NCBI GenBank assembly: GCA_013698285.1
Contig: JACCVE010000201.1
Location: 1 to 18,756, forward strand
Source of the DNA: Chloroflexia bacterium
Lineage (GTDB): Bacteria > Chloroflexota > Chloroflexia > Thermomicrobiales > UBA6265
Direction of reading: 5' to 3'
DNA: 18,756 nt
The position numbers and the translations under genes were made by a program. Each line of letters begins with the position of its first letter. Positions within the stretch are counted from its first letter, which is position 1. Below are positions 7,774 through 14,203 of the stretch, piece by piece. Below the pieces are notes generated by a model. That model was not told where the DNA came from. It worked only from the letters and a program-made list of their open reading frames with translations, and did no database searches.

Positions 7774-9162
7774 CTATGCGGCCGGGGTGGCCGCCCGCTC
7801 GGGCAACGGCGGGACCGACCCTTCGGCCCGCTCCTGATCGAAGACCTGCTGCATGCCGGCGAGGTAATCCTCGGCCGTCATGTCCCCGGACCAGACCCGC
7901 TCGACATTGTCGATCAGGTAGGTCTCGGCCTGGGGCGGCCAGAACGTCCAGGTCGTGTACCCGTAGTCGCCGGCGGCCGACGCGGCGTTCATGTCCGCCA
8001 GCATCGCCGCGTACCGGGGGTCTAATCCCTCCAGAGCGTTCTCCGGCAGGGCGACGGGCGCCGGGGTCAGGCCGCAATCGACGGCGAGCCGGGCCTGGAT
8101 CTCCGGCGAGAATAGGTGCGACAGGAACTCGGCCGCCGCCTCGGGGTTCTCGGAGGCGCGGTTGATCGAGTAGGTCGACCCAATGCCGAGGTCGTAGATG
8201 GCCTCGCCGCCGGACGACGGCATCGGCACCCAATCCCACTCGCTGTCGTTCCCCGCCTCCTCACCGAAGTAGGTGTTGAGGTCGGCGACGGCCCAGGTGC
8301 CTTCGATCTTCATCGCGGCATCCCCATCGGCCATGGCGCCAAAGGTGTCGGCGGTGGTGGTCGTGTAGTAGCGGTCCAGACCGCCCATGAACCAGCCTGC
8401 TTGCTGCATCTGGTCCAGCGCCTGGATGGCCTCGACGAACGCGGGGTCGGTCCACTGGACCTCGCCGGTCAGCGCGCCGTAGACCAATTCGGGACCCGCG
8501 ATGTGATTCAAAAATTCGCCGACGAACCACTCGTTGGTCGGCCGCCACTCCAGGTTCGCATGCGCGAAGGGGATGACTCCCGCCTCGTCGATCTGGGTCG
8601 AGAGCGCGACGAGATCGTCCATCGTCATCGGCGGTTGCCAGCCATTCGCCTCGAACAGCGTCTTGTTGTAGTACAGGACCAGGGTCTCGACCTCGGTCGG
8701 GATGCTGTAGAGGGCGCCGTCGACCTTTCCCAAGTCCAGCGCCCAGGGCACGAACGTCTCGGACCACCCCTGGTTGGCGGCCACCTCATCCAGCGGCGCC
8801 AGTTGCCCGGCCCTGGCGAGTTCGATGGCGAACGAGGGGCCAGGCGTCGTCACGACATCGGGCCCACCGCCGCCGGCGATCGCGGTCTGGGTCGCTGTCC
8901 AGTTGTTGGCCTGCAGCGTCGCGTTGACCGTGACGCGGTCATTGGCGTCGTTGAAGGTATCGATAGCGGTCGCCACGATACAGTCGGCGGTCTCCGCCCC
9001 ACCGGTGGAGTCGAACCACATCGTGATCTCGGTCGCGTCCTGCGCGGTGGTCGTCCTCGTGGCCCCGGTGATCCCCAGGGCCGGGGCGAGCGCGAACAGC
9101 ACGACCATCACGATGCTGACCCGGTGACCGCGTCGTTCACTCCGATTCTCGTTACCCATCAT
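7774..9162 (-). CDS. Orphan ABC transporter substrate-binding protein, sugar type (family 1)
   Basis: 462 residues. An N-terminal basic stretch and hydrophobic core (VSIVMVVLFALAPALGITGA) followed by TTAQD indicate a Sec signal peptide cut near residue 41; no lipobox cysteine is seen, so anchoring is unclear. The mature part has the family-1 solute-binding pattern: TMWFDSTGG at the start, GGGGPDVVTTPGPSF, the hinge-region LYSIPTEVETLVLYYNKTLFEANGW, GDAAMKIEGTWAV and NPEAAAEFLSHL. This fits binding of a mono- or oligosaccharide outside the membrane. AAGGAG 6 nt before ATG 9162 supports the start; a second ATG follows at once. No permease or ATPase gene is adjacent, so it is an orphan or works with a transporter encoded elsewhere. 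It has a very long upstream region with a distant promoter. Confidence 0.93.
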   Translation of the reverse strand: MMGNENRSERRGHRVSIVMVVLFALAPALGITGATRTTTAQDATEITMWFDSTGGAETADCIVATAIDTFNDANDRVTVNATLQANNWTATQTAIAGGGGPDVVTTPGPSFAIELARAGQLAPLDEVAANQGWSETFVPWALDLGKVDGALYSIPTEVETLVLYYNKTLFEANGWQPPMTMDDLVALSTQIDEAGVIPFAHANLEWRPTNEWFVGEFLNHIAGPELVYGALTGEVQWTDPAFVEAIQALDQMQQAGWFMGGLDRYYTTTTADTFGAMADGDAAMKIEGTWAVADLNTYFGEEAGNDSEWDWVPMPSSGGEAIYDLGIGSTYSINRASENPEAAAEFLSHLFSPEIQARLAVDCGLTPAPVALPENALEGLDPRYAAMLADMNAASAAGDYGYTTWTFWPPQAETYLIDNVERVWSGDMTAEDYLAGMQQVFDQERAEGSVPPLPERAATPAA

Positions 9163-9907
9163 TCGTCACTCCTTCTCAACCGCTCGAACGCGATGGTGGG
9201 TGCCATCGATGAGGTGCCCTGGATGACGTTGTCCGGGGGTCCTCGGCCCATTCGTCCCATGTTCGATTTTTCCCTTCTGCACGTTCGGCACCGGGCGGAC
9301 CGATTTTCGGACGAGGATGTCCGGCGTCATCTCGACCGTGTGCTTCCCCGACATGACCCGCCCCGTCAGTTGGCTGACTCGAGCGTGTCTCGGCCGCCCG
9401 GACCTCTTCGTTCAAGGGACCGCTCCCCTCTGACCGCGAACCGCGCCACGGCCTCCCGGGAGGCCGTGGTCCCCGGCACCTGACGACGGCCAATGAGCCA
9501 GGCGTCGCGAGGTCCGCCCCGACCCGCGATCATGGCCAGGCGCCGGGGGCGTCGCCCGATCGAGCGGGCGGGGGCCGGATCGGCATGGTCAACGGCCTGG
9601 CTGCCCCGCTCAAACCTTCTATGCGGGCCGTATGATCGCCGGGGATCACACTGGCCGTGTCTCCTTCATCCGTGGGGGAGCGACCGCGCCACACCATCCG
9701 GGACGAAGCCCAGGGCCGTTCCGATGGCGAGGTTGTGCCAGCCAGTGTGCTCCGGCACGGCTCGCCTCGCCGCCGCGCACCGGGGAATCAGCGGCCTGGG
9801 TTACCCACGCGACACGACCTCCCTCGGTGCGGGTTGGCCACTGGGCCAGGCCTCTCAGGCACCGCCTACGCTCCGCCGCGACACCGGAGAGTCCTTCACC
9901 CACCTCG
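9163..9907 (-). promoter_or_regulatory. Long, apparently non-coding leader of the orphan binding-protein gene
   Basis: If the promoter at 9914-9942 drives the binding-protein gene, its transcript carries a leader of about 745 nt. The stretch has no ORF with convincing composition. It contains several inverted repeats, including a perfect 24-bp palindrome at 9446-9469 and GTCAG-CCAA-CTGAC at 9367-9380. I could not match it to a riboswitch, T-box, RNase P, tmRNA or SRP RNA consensus. It may be a regulatory leader, or it may hold a separate small RNA with the gene's true promoter closer in. Confidence 0.4.
9446..9469. repeat. Perfect 24-bp palindrome
   Basis: Half-site CCACGGCCTCCC followed directly by its reverse complement. 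It lies between the orphan binding-protein gene and its distant promoter. There is no T-run on either side, so it is not an ordinary terminator; it could be an RNA hairpin or a dimeric protein-binding site. Confidence 0.7.
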
Positions 9908-9913
9908 GCGATA

Positions 9914-9942
9914 CGTATAAGCCCCGCCCCCTCCCCTGTCAA
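9914..9942 (-). promoter_or_regulatory. Near-consensus sigma-70 promoter, minus strand
   Basis: On the minus strand, TTGACA (9937-9942), a 17-nt spacer and TATACG (9914-9919). The -35 is perfect, the spacing ideal and the -10 has four of six matches. Transcription would begin near 9907 and run toward the orphan binding-protein gene. It is one of the best promoters in the window. Confidence 0.7.
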
Positions 9943-9947
9943 CAGGG
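9934..9947. promoter_or_regulatory. Inverted repeat overlapping the -35 box, candidate operator
   Basis: CCCTGT-CA-ACAGGG on the plus strand, a perfect repeat with 6-bp arms and a 2-bp centre that contains the entire -35 hexamer of the minus-strand promoter. A dimeric repressor bound here would block RNA polymerase. The regulator is unknown. Confidence 0.5.
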
Positions 9948-10092
9948 AGCGGCGGACATCCGGAACGCACGTGCGCGGCGTCCCCGGGACGTCACGACGG
10001 ACGTCGTCTCACCCGTGTGATCCAAGCACCGATGACGCCCCTCCCGGACCCTTCACATGGCATGGCCGGCGGTCAGGCGGCCGAGTTCGCCA

Positions 10093-10101
10093 TGCTAGGA
10101 T
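10093..10101 (+). promoter_or_regulatory. Extended -10 promoter candidate for moeA
   Basis: TGCTAGGAT matches an extended -10 element (TGN plus TAGGAT). No good -35 is seen 17 nt upstream. It would give a leader of about 45 nt before the moeA start. Confidence 0.4.
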
Positions 10102-10153
10102 GCGTAGGCGAGGAGGTCGGTAGACGGCACGTCAACGTGTGGGGAAGCGTCCA

Positions 10154-11443
10154 GTGAAGACCGTATCGCGTCCTGATCGCACGTTGCCCGGGGACATCGA
10201 CCTGCCGCGCTCACCGGCGGAGGTGTTGGCGATCGTGCTGGAGAACGCGGCGCCGTTGGGGGTCGAGCACGTGGCCCTGCACCGTGCCCCCGGGCGCACA
10301 TTGGCCCACGCGGCCACCGCCCCGGAGGACCAGCCGCCGTTCGCCGCCGCGACGATGGACGGCTTCGCCGTGATCGCCGACGATGGTTCCCCCTGGCGGG
10401 AAATCCTGGCCGACCAGATGGCGGGCCACGTCATCGATGTGGAGGTGACGCCGGGCACCGCCGTCCGGATCACCACCGGGGCGCCGATGCCCCCTGGCGC
10501 GGACGCGGTGGTCCCCGTCGAGGAGACCGACGTCTCCGAGGACCACGTCATCATCGGGGGCGACCCGGCTCGCCCCGGCCAGTACATCCGCCTGCCGGGC
10601 GCCGACGCACGCCGGGGCGACACGGTGGTTTCCGCGGGGTCGCTCCTCGGTCCGGCCGAACTCGGGCTCGTCGCCGGGGTGGGCCTGGTCCCTGTCCCCG
10701 TCTCTCGCCGTCCCCGGGTCACCATCATCGCCACCGGCGACGAACTGGTCGAGCCGGGGACCGTGCCGGGTCCGGGCCAGATCCGCGACTCGAATCGCTT
10801 CAGCCTGCTCGCGGCGGCCCGCGCCGAGGGGGCCGATGTCCGGTGGGTCGGCCACGCCCCGGACGACGCCGCCCCGCTCGCGGCACTGCTGCGGGACCGG
10901 ATCGCCGCCGACGACATCGTGATCACCAGTGGCGGCGTCTCGATGGGCGAGCGGGACCTGGTCAAGGCCCTGCTGCCCGGCCTGGCGACCGTCCACCTCC
11001 GCCGGGTGTCGATGAGGCCGGGCAAGCCGTTCACCTTCGCCACCGCGGCCGTCGCCGACCCCGGAACCGAAACCGGGGAGCGCACGACGCTGATCTTCGG
11101 CTTGCCCGGCAACCCCGTCTCTGCCCTGGCCGGGTTCGAGTTGTTCATCCGGCCCGCGATCGCGACGATGCTGGGCCGGATCGGTTGGGAGCGGCCCCGC
11201 GTGACCGTCACGCTGGGCCACCAAATCCCCTCCGGCGACCGGACAGACTACCCGCGAGCCATCGTCACCGTCGGGCCCGACGCCAGCCTGTCGGCGACGA
11301 CGACCGGCGGCCAGGCGTCCTCCCGCCTGGCATCGTGGCTGGGGGCCAATGCCCTGCTCGTCCTGCCCCCCCGCGAGCACCCCTATGCCGCCGGGGAACG
11401 CATCGACGCCCTCCTCCTCGGGCCTCCCCCGGGTGCGGGGTAG
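10154..11443 (+). CDS. moeA: Molybdopterin molybdenumtransferase MoeA
   Basis: 429 residues. MoeA inserts molybdate into adenylylated molybdopterin in the last step of molybdenum cofactor synthesis, in the cytoplasm. Diagnostic motifs are all present: AATMDGFAV (66-73), ITTGAPMPPGADAVV (106-120), IATGDELVEPG (192-202), GQIRDSN (208-214), DIVITSGGVSMGERD (254-268), MRPGKPF (287-293) and GLPGNPVSAL (316-325). A C-terminal beta domain (domain IV) follows. GTG 10154 is chosen because GGGGAAG (10141-10147) stands 6 nt upstream; an in-frame GTG at 10139 has no such site. No other cofactor-synthesis gene is next to it, and the following importer operon has its own promoter, so it looks monocistronic. 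Confidence 0.96.
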   Translation: MKTVSRPDRTLPGDIDLPRSPAEVLAIVLENAAPLGVEHVALHRAPGRTLAHAATAPEDQPPFAAATMDGFAVIADDGSPWREILADQMAGHVIDVEVTPGTAVRITTGAPMPPGADAVVPVEETDVSEDHVIIGGDPARPGQYIRLPGADARRGDTVVSAGSLLGPAELGLVAGVGLVPVPVSRRPRVTIIATGDELVEPGTVPGPGQIRDSNRFSLLAAARAEGADVRWVGHAPDDAAPLAALLRDRIAADDIVITSGGVSMGERDLVKALLPGLATVHLRRVSMRPGKPFTFATAAVADPGTETGERTTLIFGLPGNPVSALAGFELFIRPAIATMLGRIGWERPRVTVTLGHQIPSGDRTDYPRAIVTVGPDASLSATTTGGQASSRLASWLGANALLVLPPREHPYAAGERIDALLLGPPPGAG

Positions 11444-11489
11444 CGGGGCATACCGCGATGATCCTCGTACACAGCCACAGCTCTTGGCA

Positions 11490-11535
11490 GTCGCGGAGCC
11501 AAGTTCTGTCGCGGAGCGGTTTACGGCCGCGGAGC
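11490..11535 (+). repeat. Three direct repeats with 18-bp period upstream of the importer promoter
   Basis: GTCGCGGAGC at 11490-11499, GTCGCGGAGC at 11508-11517 and GCCGCGGAGC at 11526-11535: two identical copies and one with a single change, exactly 18 bp apart. The last copy ends 2 bp before a TTGACA -35 box. Copies two and three extend to CGCGGAGCGGTT. The array looks like tandem activator or repressor sites. A perfect inverted repeat CTTGGC-N9-GCCAAG (11483-11503) surrounds the first copy. Confidence 0.65.
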
Positions 11536-11537
11536 GG

Positions 11538-11577
11538 TTGACAGCCCGTTGACCCTGTCGTAGCGTGACAGTAAGGT
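11538..11577 (+). promoter_or_regulatory. Promoter region of the sugar importer operon (two overlapping candidates)
   Basis: Candidate 1: TTGACA (11538-11543), 17-nt spacer, TAGCGT (11561-11566). Candidate 2: TTGACC (11549-11554), 17-nt spacer, TAAGGT (11572-11577). Both have ideal spacing and weak -10 boxes, which suits an activated promoter. GACAG (11540-11544), CTGTC (11555-11559) and GACAG (11567-11571) form inverted pairs across the region. Confidence 0.55.
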
Positions 11578-11588
11578 TCAGAGATCAT

Positions 11589-11741
11589 CGCGGGTCCGGC
11601 CATACGCCCGGACCCGCGAGAGGAGGTGACACCAGCCCCGGTGTCAGGATGGCGGCGCTGGACGCTGATGTCCACGTCCGAGCCCTGGCACCACGACTCC
11701 CCGTCGAGCCATTCGAGACGCCGTGTCGAGGAGGACACCCC
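11589..11741 (+). promoter_or_regulatory. Structured mRNA leader of the sugar importer operon
   Basis: Four successive perfect inverted repeats: arms 11589-11599/11608-11618 (11 bp, 8-nt loop), TGACACC/GGTGTCA at 11627-11646, TGGAC/GTCCA at 11659-11674, and GTGTC/GACAC at 11723-11738. The last holds GAGGAG, the core of the operon's ribosome-binding site, in its loop. A near copy of that site (GAGGAGGTGACACC, 11620-11633) lies after the first hairpin. GGTGTC (11640-11645) could also pair with GACACC (11734-11739), giving a mutually exclusive fold. Confidence 0.5.
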
Positions 11742-11745
11742 ATGA
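11641..11745 (+). CDS. Possible 34-codon upstream ORF (leader peptide)
   Basis: A GTG-initiated frame of 34 codons lies between the first strong AGGAGG (11621-11626, a rather long 14 nt upstream) and the binding-protein gene. Its TGA stop overlaps that gene's ATG (ATGA at 11742-11745). The peptide has three Trp, five Arg and three His (it begins MSGWRRWTLMS) and no similarity I recognise. The overlap would couple its translation to the operon. In such GC-rich DNA a chance frame of this length is common, so support is weak. Confidence 0.25.
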   Translation: MSGWRRWTLMSTSEPWHHDSPSSHSRRRVEEDTP

Positions 11746-13112
11746 GCGACCACCTGACGCCCAGTGATGAGGCGACGCCCGCCGCCCCGGCCATGACCCA
11801 TCTCTTGAGCGACGCCCTGCGGCTGCGCGAGTCTCGCCGCTCGACCCTGAAGCGGGCCGCCGTGCTGGGCCTCTCCGTCCCGGCGGTCGCCGCCGCCCTC
11901 GGCCCGGCCCGCCGGGCCCGCGCCCAGGACCCGATCACCCTGACCTGGTTCGCGGCCCGCGACCCGTCCGGCTACACCCAGCAGCAGGTGGACGCCTTCA
12001 ACGCCCAGAATCCAGCCCTCCAGATCAGCTACCAGGAGCAGGGGGCCACGACCACGGACCTCCACGACAAGTTCGTCACCATCGCCAGCGCCGGTGACGA
12101 GTCGGCCGACATCGTCTCGATGGACGTCCCGTTCGTGCCCGAGTTCGCCGCCGCCGGGTGGACCTCGAACCTGTCGGAGGCACTCCCCGACGTCGAGCGC
12201 GACGCCTTCTACTCCGGCACGATCGAGGGCGCCACCTACGACGGCGAGATCTACGGCATCCCCTGGTACAACAATGGCCCTGGCCTCTTCTACCGCAAGG
12301 ACCTCCTCGACGAAGCGGGCATCGCGCCACCGAAGTCCTACGACGAGCTGGTGACGGCCGCCAAGCAGTTGCAGACCGCCGACCGGTCCGGCTTCATCTT
12401 CCAGGCGGCCCAGACCGAGGGCGGCCTGATCAGTTGGCTGGAGAACCTCTGGGGCCATGGCGGCGAGATCCTCAATGACGAGGGCGAGATCGCACTCGGC
12501 GAGGGCACGGCGGCCGTGGACAGCCTGACCCGCCTGGTCAACTTCATCTACACCGACAAGATCTCGCCCGAGGCGACCCTGACGATGGCGACCGGGCCGG
12601 ACGCCCAGAACGTCTTCGTCGAGGGCCGGGCCGTCTTCCTCCGGATGTGGATGACCGCCACCGCCGCGATGGACGCCGACACCTCGGCGGTCAAGGGCCT
12701 CTGGGACGTGACCAGCCTGCCGTCGGCGACGGGGACCGAGCCCGGCCCCGGCTGCCTCGGCGCCTGGATGCTCGGCATCTCGGCCAACTCCCGCTACGCC
12801 GAGCAGTCCGCCGAGGCGATCCGGTTCCTGACCTCGGTCGAGCAGCAGACCGCCCGCTACCTGGGCAACGGCAGCTTGCCGGCCCGGACGGCGGTTTTGG
12901 AGGACGAGGAGGTCCGCGCCAAATACGCCTACGTCGACCGGCTCGGCGCCGCCTTCGAGTCGCTCAAGCCGCGCCCGGTCAGCCCGTACTACAGCCAGAT
13001 GTCGGCCGACGTGCTGCAGCCGAACTTCGCCGAGGTGATGACCCGGGCCAAGGAGCCCGAGCAGGCCGTCAACGATATGGTCGAGGGCATCGAGCAGGTC
13101 CTCAACAGCTAG
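11742..13112 (+). CDS. Sugar ABC transporter substrate-binding protein, Tat-type signal
   Basis: 456 residues. SRRSTLK at residues 31-37 matches the twin-arginine consensus SRRxFLK except Thr for Phe; a hydrophobic core (AAVLGLSVPAVAAALG) and ARAQ-D at about 62 complete a Tat signal, so the protein is probably exported folded. The mature part is a family-1 solute-binding protein: LTWFAARDPSGY, SADIVSMDVPFVPEFAAAGW, YGIPWYNNGPGLFYRKDLLDEAGI, FVEGRAVFLRMW and GTEPGPGCLGAWMLGIS. It should bind a sugar outside the membrane for the two permeases downstream. ATG 11742 has GAGGAGG 7 nt upstream; the frame is open to 11565, but that stretch is promoter and leader. A 12-bp hairpin separates it from the permease genes. 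Confidence 0.95.
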   Translation: MSDHLTPSDEATPAAPAMTHLLSDALRLRESRRSTLKRAAVLGLSVPAVAAALGPARRARAQDPITLTWFAARDPSGYTQQQVDAFNAQNPALQISYQEQGATTTDLHDKFVTIASAGDESADIVSMDVPFVPEFAAAGWTSNLSEALPDVERDAFYSGTIEGATYDGEIYGIPWYNNGPGLFYRKDLLDEAGIAPPKSYDELVTAAKQLQTADRSGFIFQAAQTEGGLISWLENLWGHGGEILNDEGEIALGEGTAAVDSLTRLVNFIYTDKISPEATLTMATGPDAQNVFVEGRAVFLRMWMTATAAMDADTSAVKGLWDVTSLPSATGTEPGPGCLGAWMLGISANSRYAEQSAEAIRFLTSVEQQTARYLGNGSLPARTAVLEDEEVRAKYAYVDRLGAAFESLKPRPVSPYYSQMSADVLQPNFAEVMTRAKEPEQAVNDMVEGIEQVLNS

Positions 13113-13176
13113 GCGAAGGCCGGTCACCGGACACCCATCCCGTGCCCGGCCGAATCCCCGCCGAACCTGTCCCGAC

Positions 13177-13203
13177 CGGGAGCGCGGGCAGCCCGCGCTC
13201 CCG
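13177..13203 (+). other. Intercistronic hairpin between binding-protein and permease genes
   Basis: Perfect 12-bp arms (CGGGAGCGCGGG at 13177-13188, complement at 13192-13203) with a CAG loop, in the 116-nt gap before the first permease. No T-run follows, so it is not a complete terminator. In maltose-type operons such a hairpin protects the upstream mRNA and raises binding protein over permease; the same role is inferred here. Confidence 0.65.
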
Positions 13204-13228
13204 ATCCCCATGCCTCGACGAGGTTGCC

Positions 13229-14203
13229 ATGGCGATCACCCGACCCGACCACGCCGCCCCCGTGCCCTCGGCCGCACCTGCCGTCGCGGCCGGGCGGCGG
13301 TGGTCGGCCCAGCAACGCTCCGAGGCCCTCTTCGCCCTCTGGCTGGTCCTGCCCGCCCTGGCGACGATCGCCTTCGTGGCCTTCTTCCCGCTCGGCAGGG
13401 CGGTCTGGCTCAGCCTGTGGCGGATCAACCTCCGGTTCGCCAACACGCCTCGCACCTGGCAGGGGCTCGACAACTACCAGCAGATCCTCTCCGACGACCG
13501 GTTCTACAATGCCCTGAGGGTGACCGGCACCGTGGCCGCCGCGACCGTGGCCCTAGAATTCGTCCTCGGCCTGGCCTTCGCCCTGGTCATCAACCGCTCG
13601 TTCCCCGGCCGTGGCCTGACCCGGGCCGCCGTCCTCGTCCCCTGGGCCCTGACCACCGTGGTCGCCGCCAAGGTCTGGCAACTGGTCTACCAGACCGAGT
13701 ACGGGGTGATGAACCGGATCCTCTCCGACCTGGGCATCGTGTCCAGCTACGAACCCTGGCTGGCCAATTCGAACCTCGCCCTGTGGGCCCTGATCGGCGC
13801 CGATGTCTGGAAGACCACCCCCTTCGTCGCCCTGCTGCTGCTCGCCGGGCTGCAACTGATCCCGGGCGACCTGAACGAGGCATCCGCCCTGGACGGCGCC
13901 ACGGCCTGGCAGTCGTTCTGGCGGATCACCCTGCCGCTGCTGAAGCCGACGATCCTGGTGACCCTGCTGTTTCGTCTGATCGACGCGGCCCGGATGTTCG
14001 ACCTGCCGGTCGTCCTGACCAACGGCGGTCCCGGCCGGGCCACCGAGACCCTGACCCTCTACAGCTACCGGACCCTGTTCCAGAACCTCTCCTTCGGCTA
14101 CGGCTCGGCCCTGGCCGTGACCACGTTCGTGATCGTGCTGCTGCTCTGCTTCGTCTTCATCCGCGTCCTCGGCGCCCCGGTCGGGGAAGGGGGCGGCCGC
14201 TGA
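13229..14203 (+). CDS. Sugar ABC transporter permease (MalF/UgpA type)
   Basis: 324 residues, about six membrane segments beginning at ALFALWLVLPALATIAFVAFF (33-53). The EAA loop that contacts the ATPase reads EASALDGATAWQSFWRITLPLLKPT (217-241) with the conserved DGA. FPLGRAVWLSLW near the first helix and LTNGGPGRATETLTLYSY (263-280) are typical of the CUT1 MalF/UgpA branch. It would form the channel with the next gene's product. ATG 13229 follows GAGG at 5 nt; coding-like sequence does not continue upstream of it. The stop overlaps the next start (TGATG), so the two permeases are translationally coupled. Confidence 0.95.
   Translation: MAITRPDHAAPVPSAAPAVAAGRRWSAQQRSEALFALWLVLPALATIAFVAFFPLGRAVWLSLWRINLRFANTPRTWQGLDNYQQILSDDRFYNALRVTGTVAAATVALEFVLGLAFALVINRSFPGRGLTRAAVLVPWALTTVVAAKVWQLVYQTEYGVMNRILSDLGIVSSYEPWLANSNLALWALIGADVWKTTPFVALLLLAGLQLIPGDLNEASALDGATAWQSFWRITLPLLKPTILVTLLFRLIDAARMFDLPVVLTNGGPGRATETLTLYSYRTLFQNLSFGYGSALAVTTFVIVLLLCFVFIRVLGAPVGEGGGR

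Noticed and set aside
9166..9354. 62-codon minus-strand ORF ending just before the orphan binding-protein gene
   Set aside because: It lies in the ribosome-binding region, has no good start site and its composition (His/Arg/Pro-rich, no motif) looks like translated leader.
9852..9860. CTCTCAGGC on the plus strand, like the 3' half of a glycine riboswitch aptamer; the reverse strand has CTGAGA as in TPP riboswitches
   Set aside because: The rest of the glycine aptamer (upstream GGGAGAG and GCCGAAGG-type core) is missing in the needed order, and no GAACCTGA core of a TPP element exists on the minus strand.
9493..10020. 175-codon plus-strand ORF and other frames in the moeA/binding-protein gap
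   Set aside because: Arg/Pro/Gly-rich without recognisable motifs, crossing a strong opposite-strand promoter; typical GC-rich noise.
10020..10153. Possible molybdenum-cofactor riboswitch before moeA
   Set aside because: The likely leader is only about 45 nt, too short for that element, and I see no matching core.
11565..11741. N-terminal extension of the Tat-type binding protein back to GTG 11565
   Set aside because: The stretch contains the promoter -10, hairpins and ribosome-binding site; ATG 11742 with GAGGAGG at 7 nt gives a normal Tat signal peptide.
13210..14202. Frame of the second permease extended upstream over the first permease
   Set aside because: The upstream part is an Arg/Pro-rich shadow of the first permease; the true start is ATG 14203 overlapping its stop.
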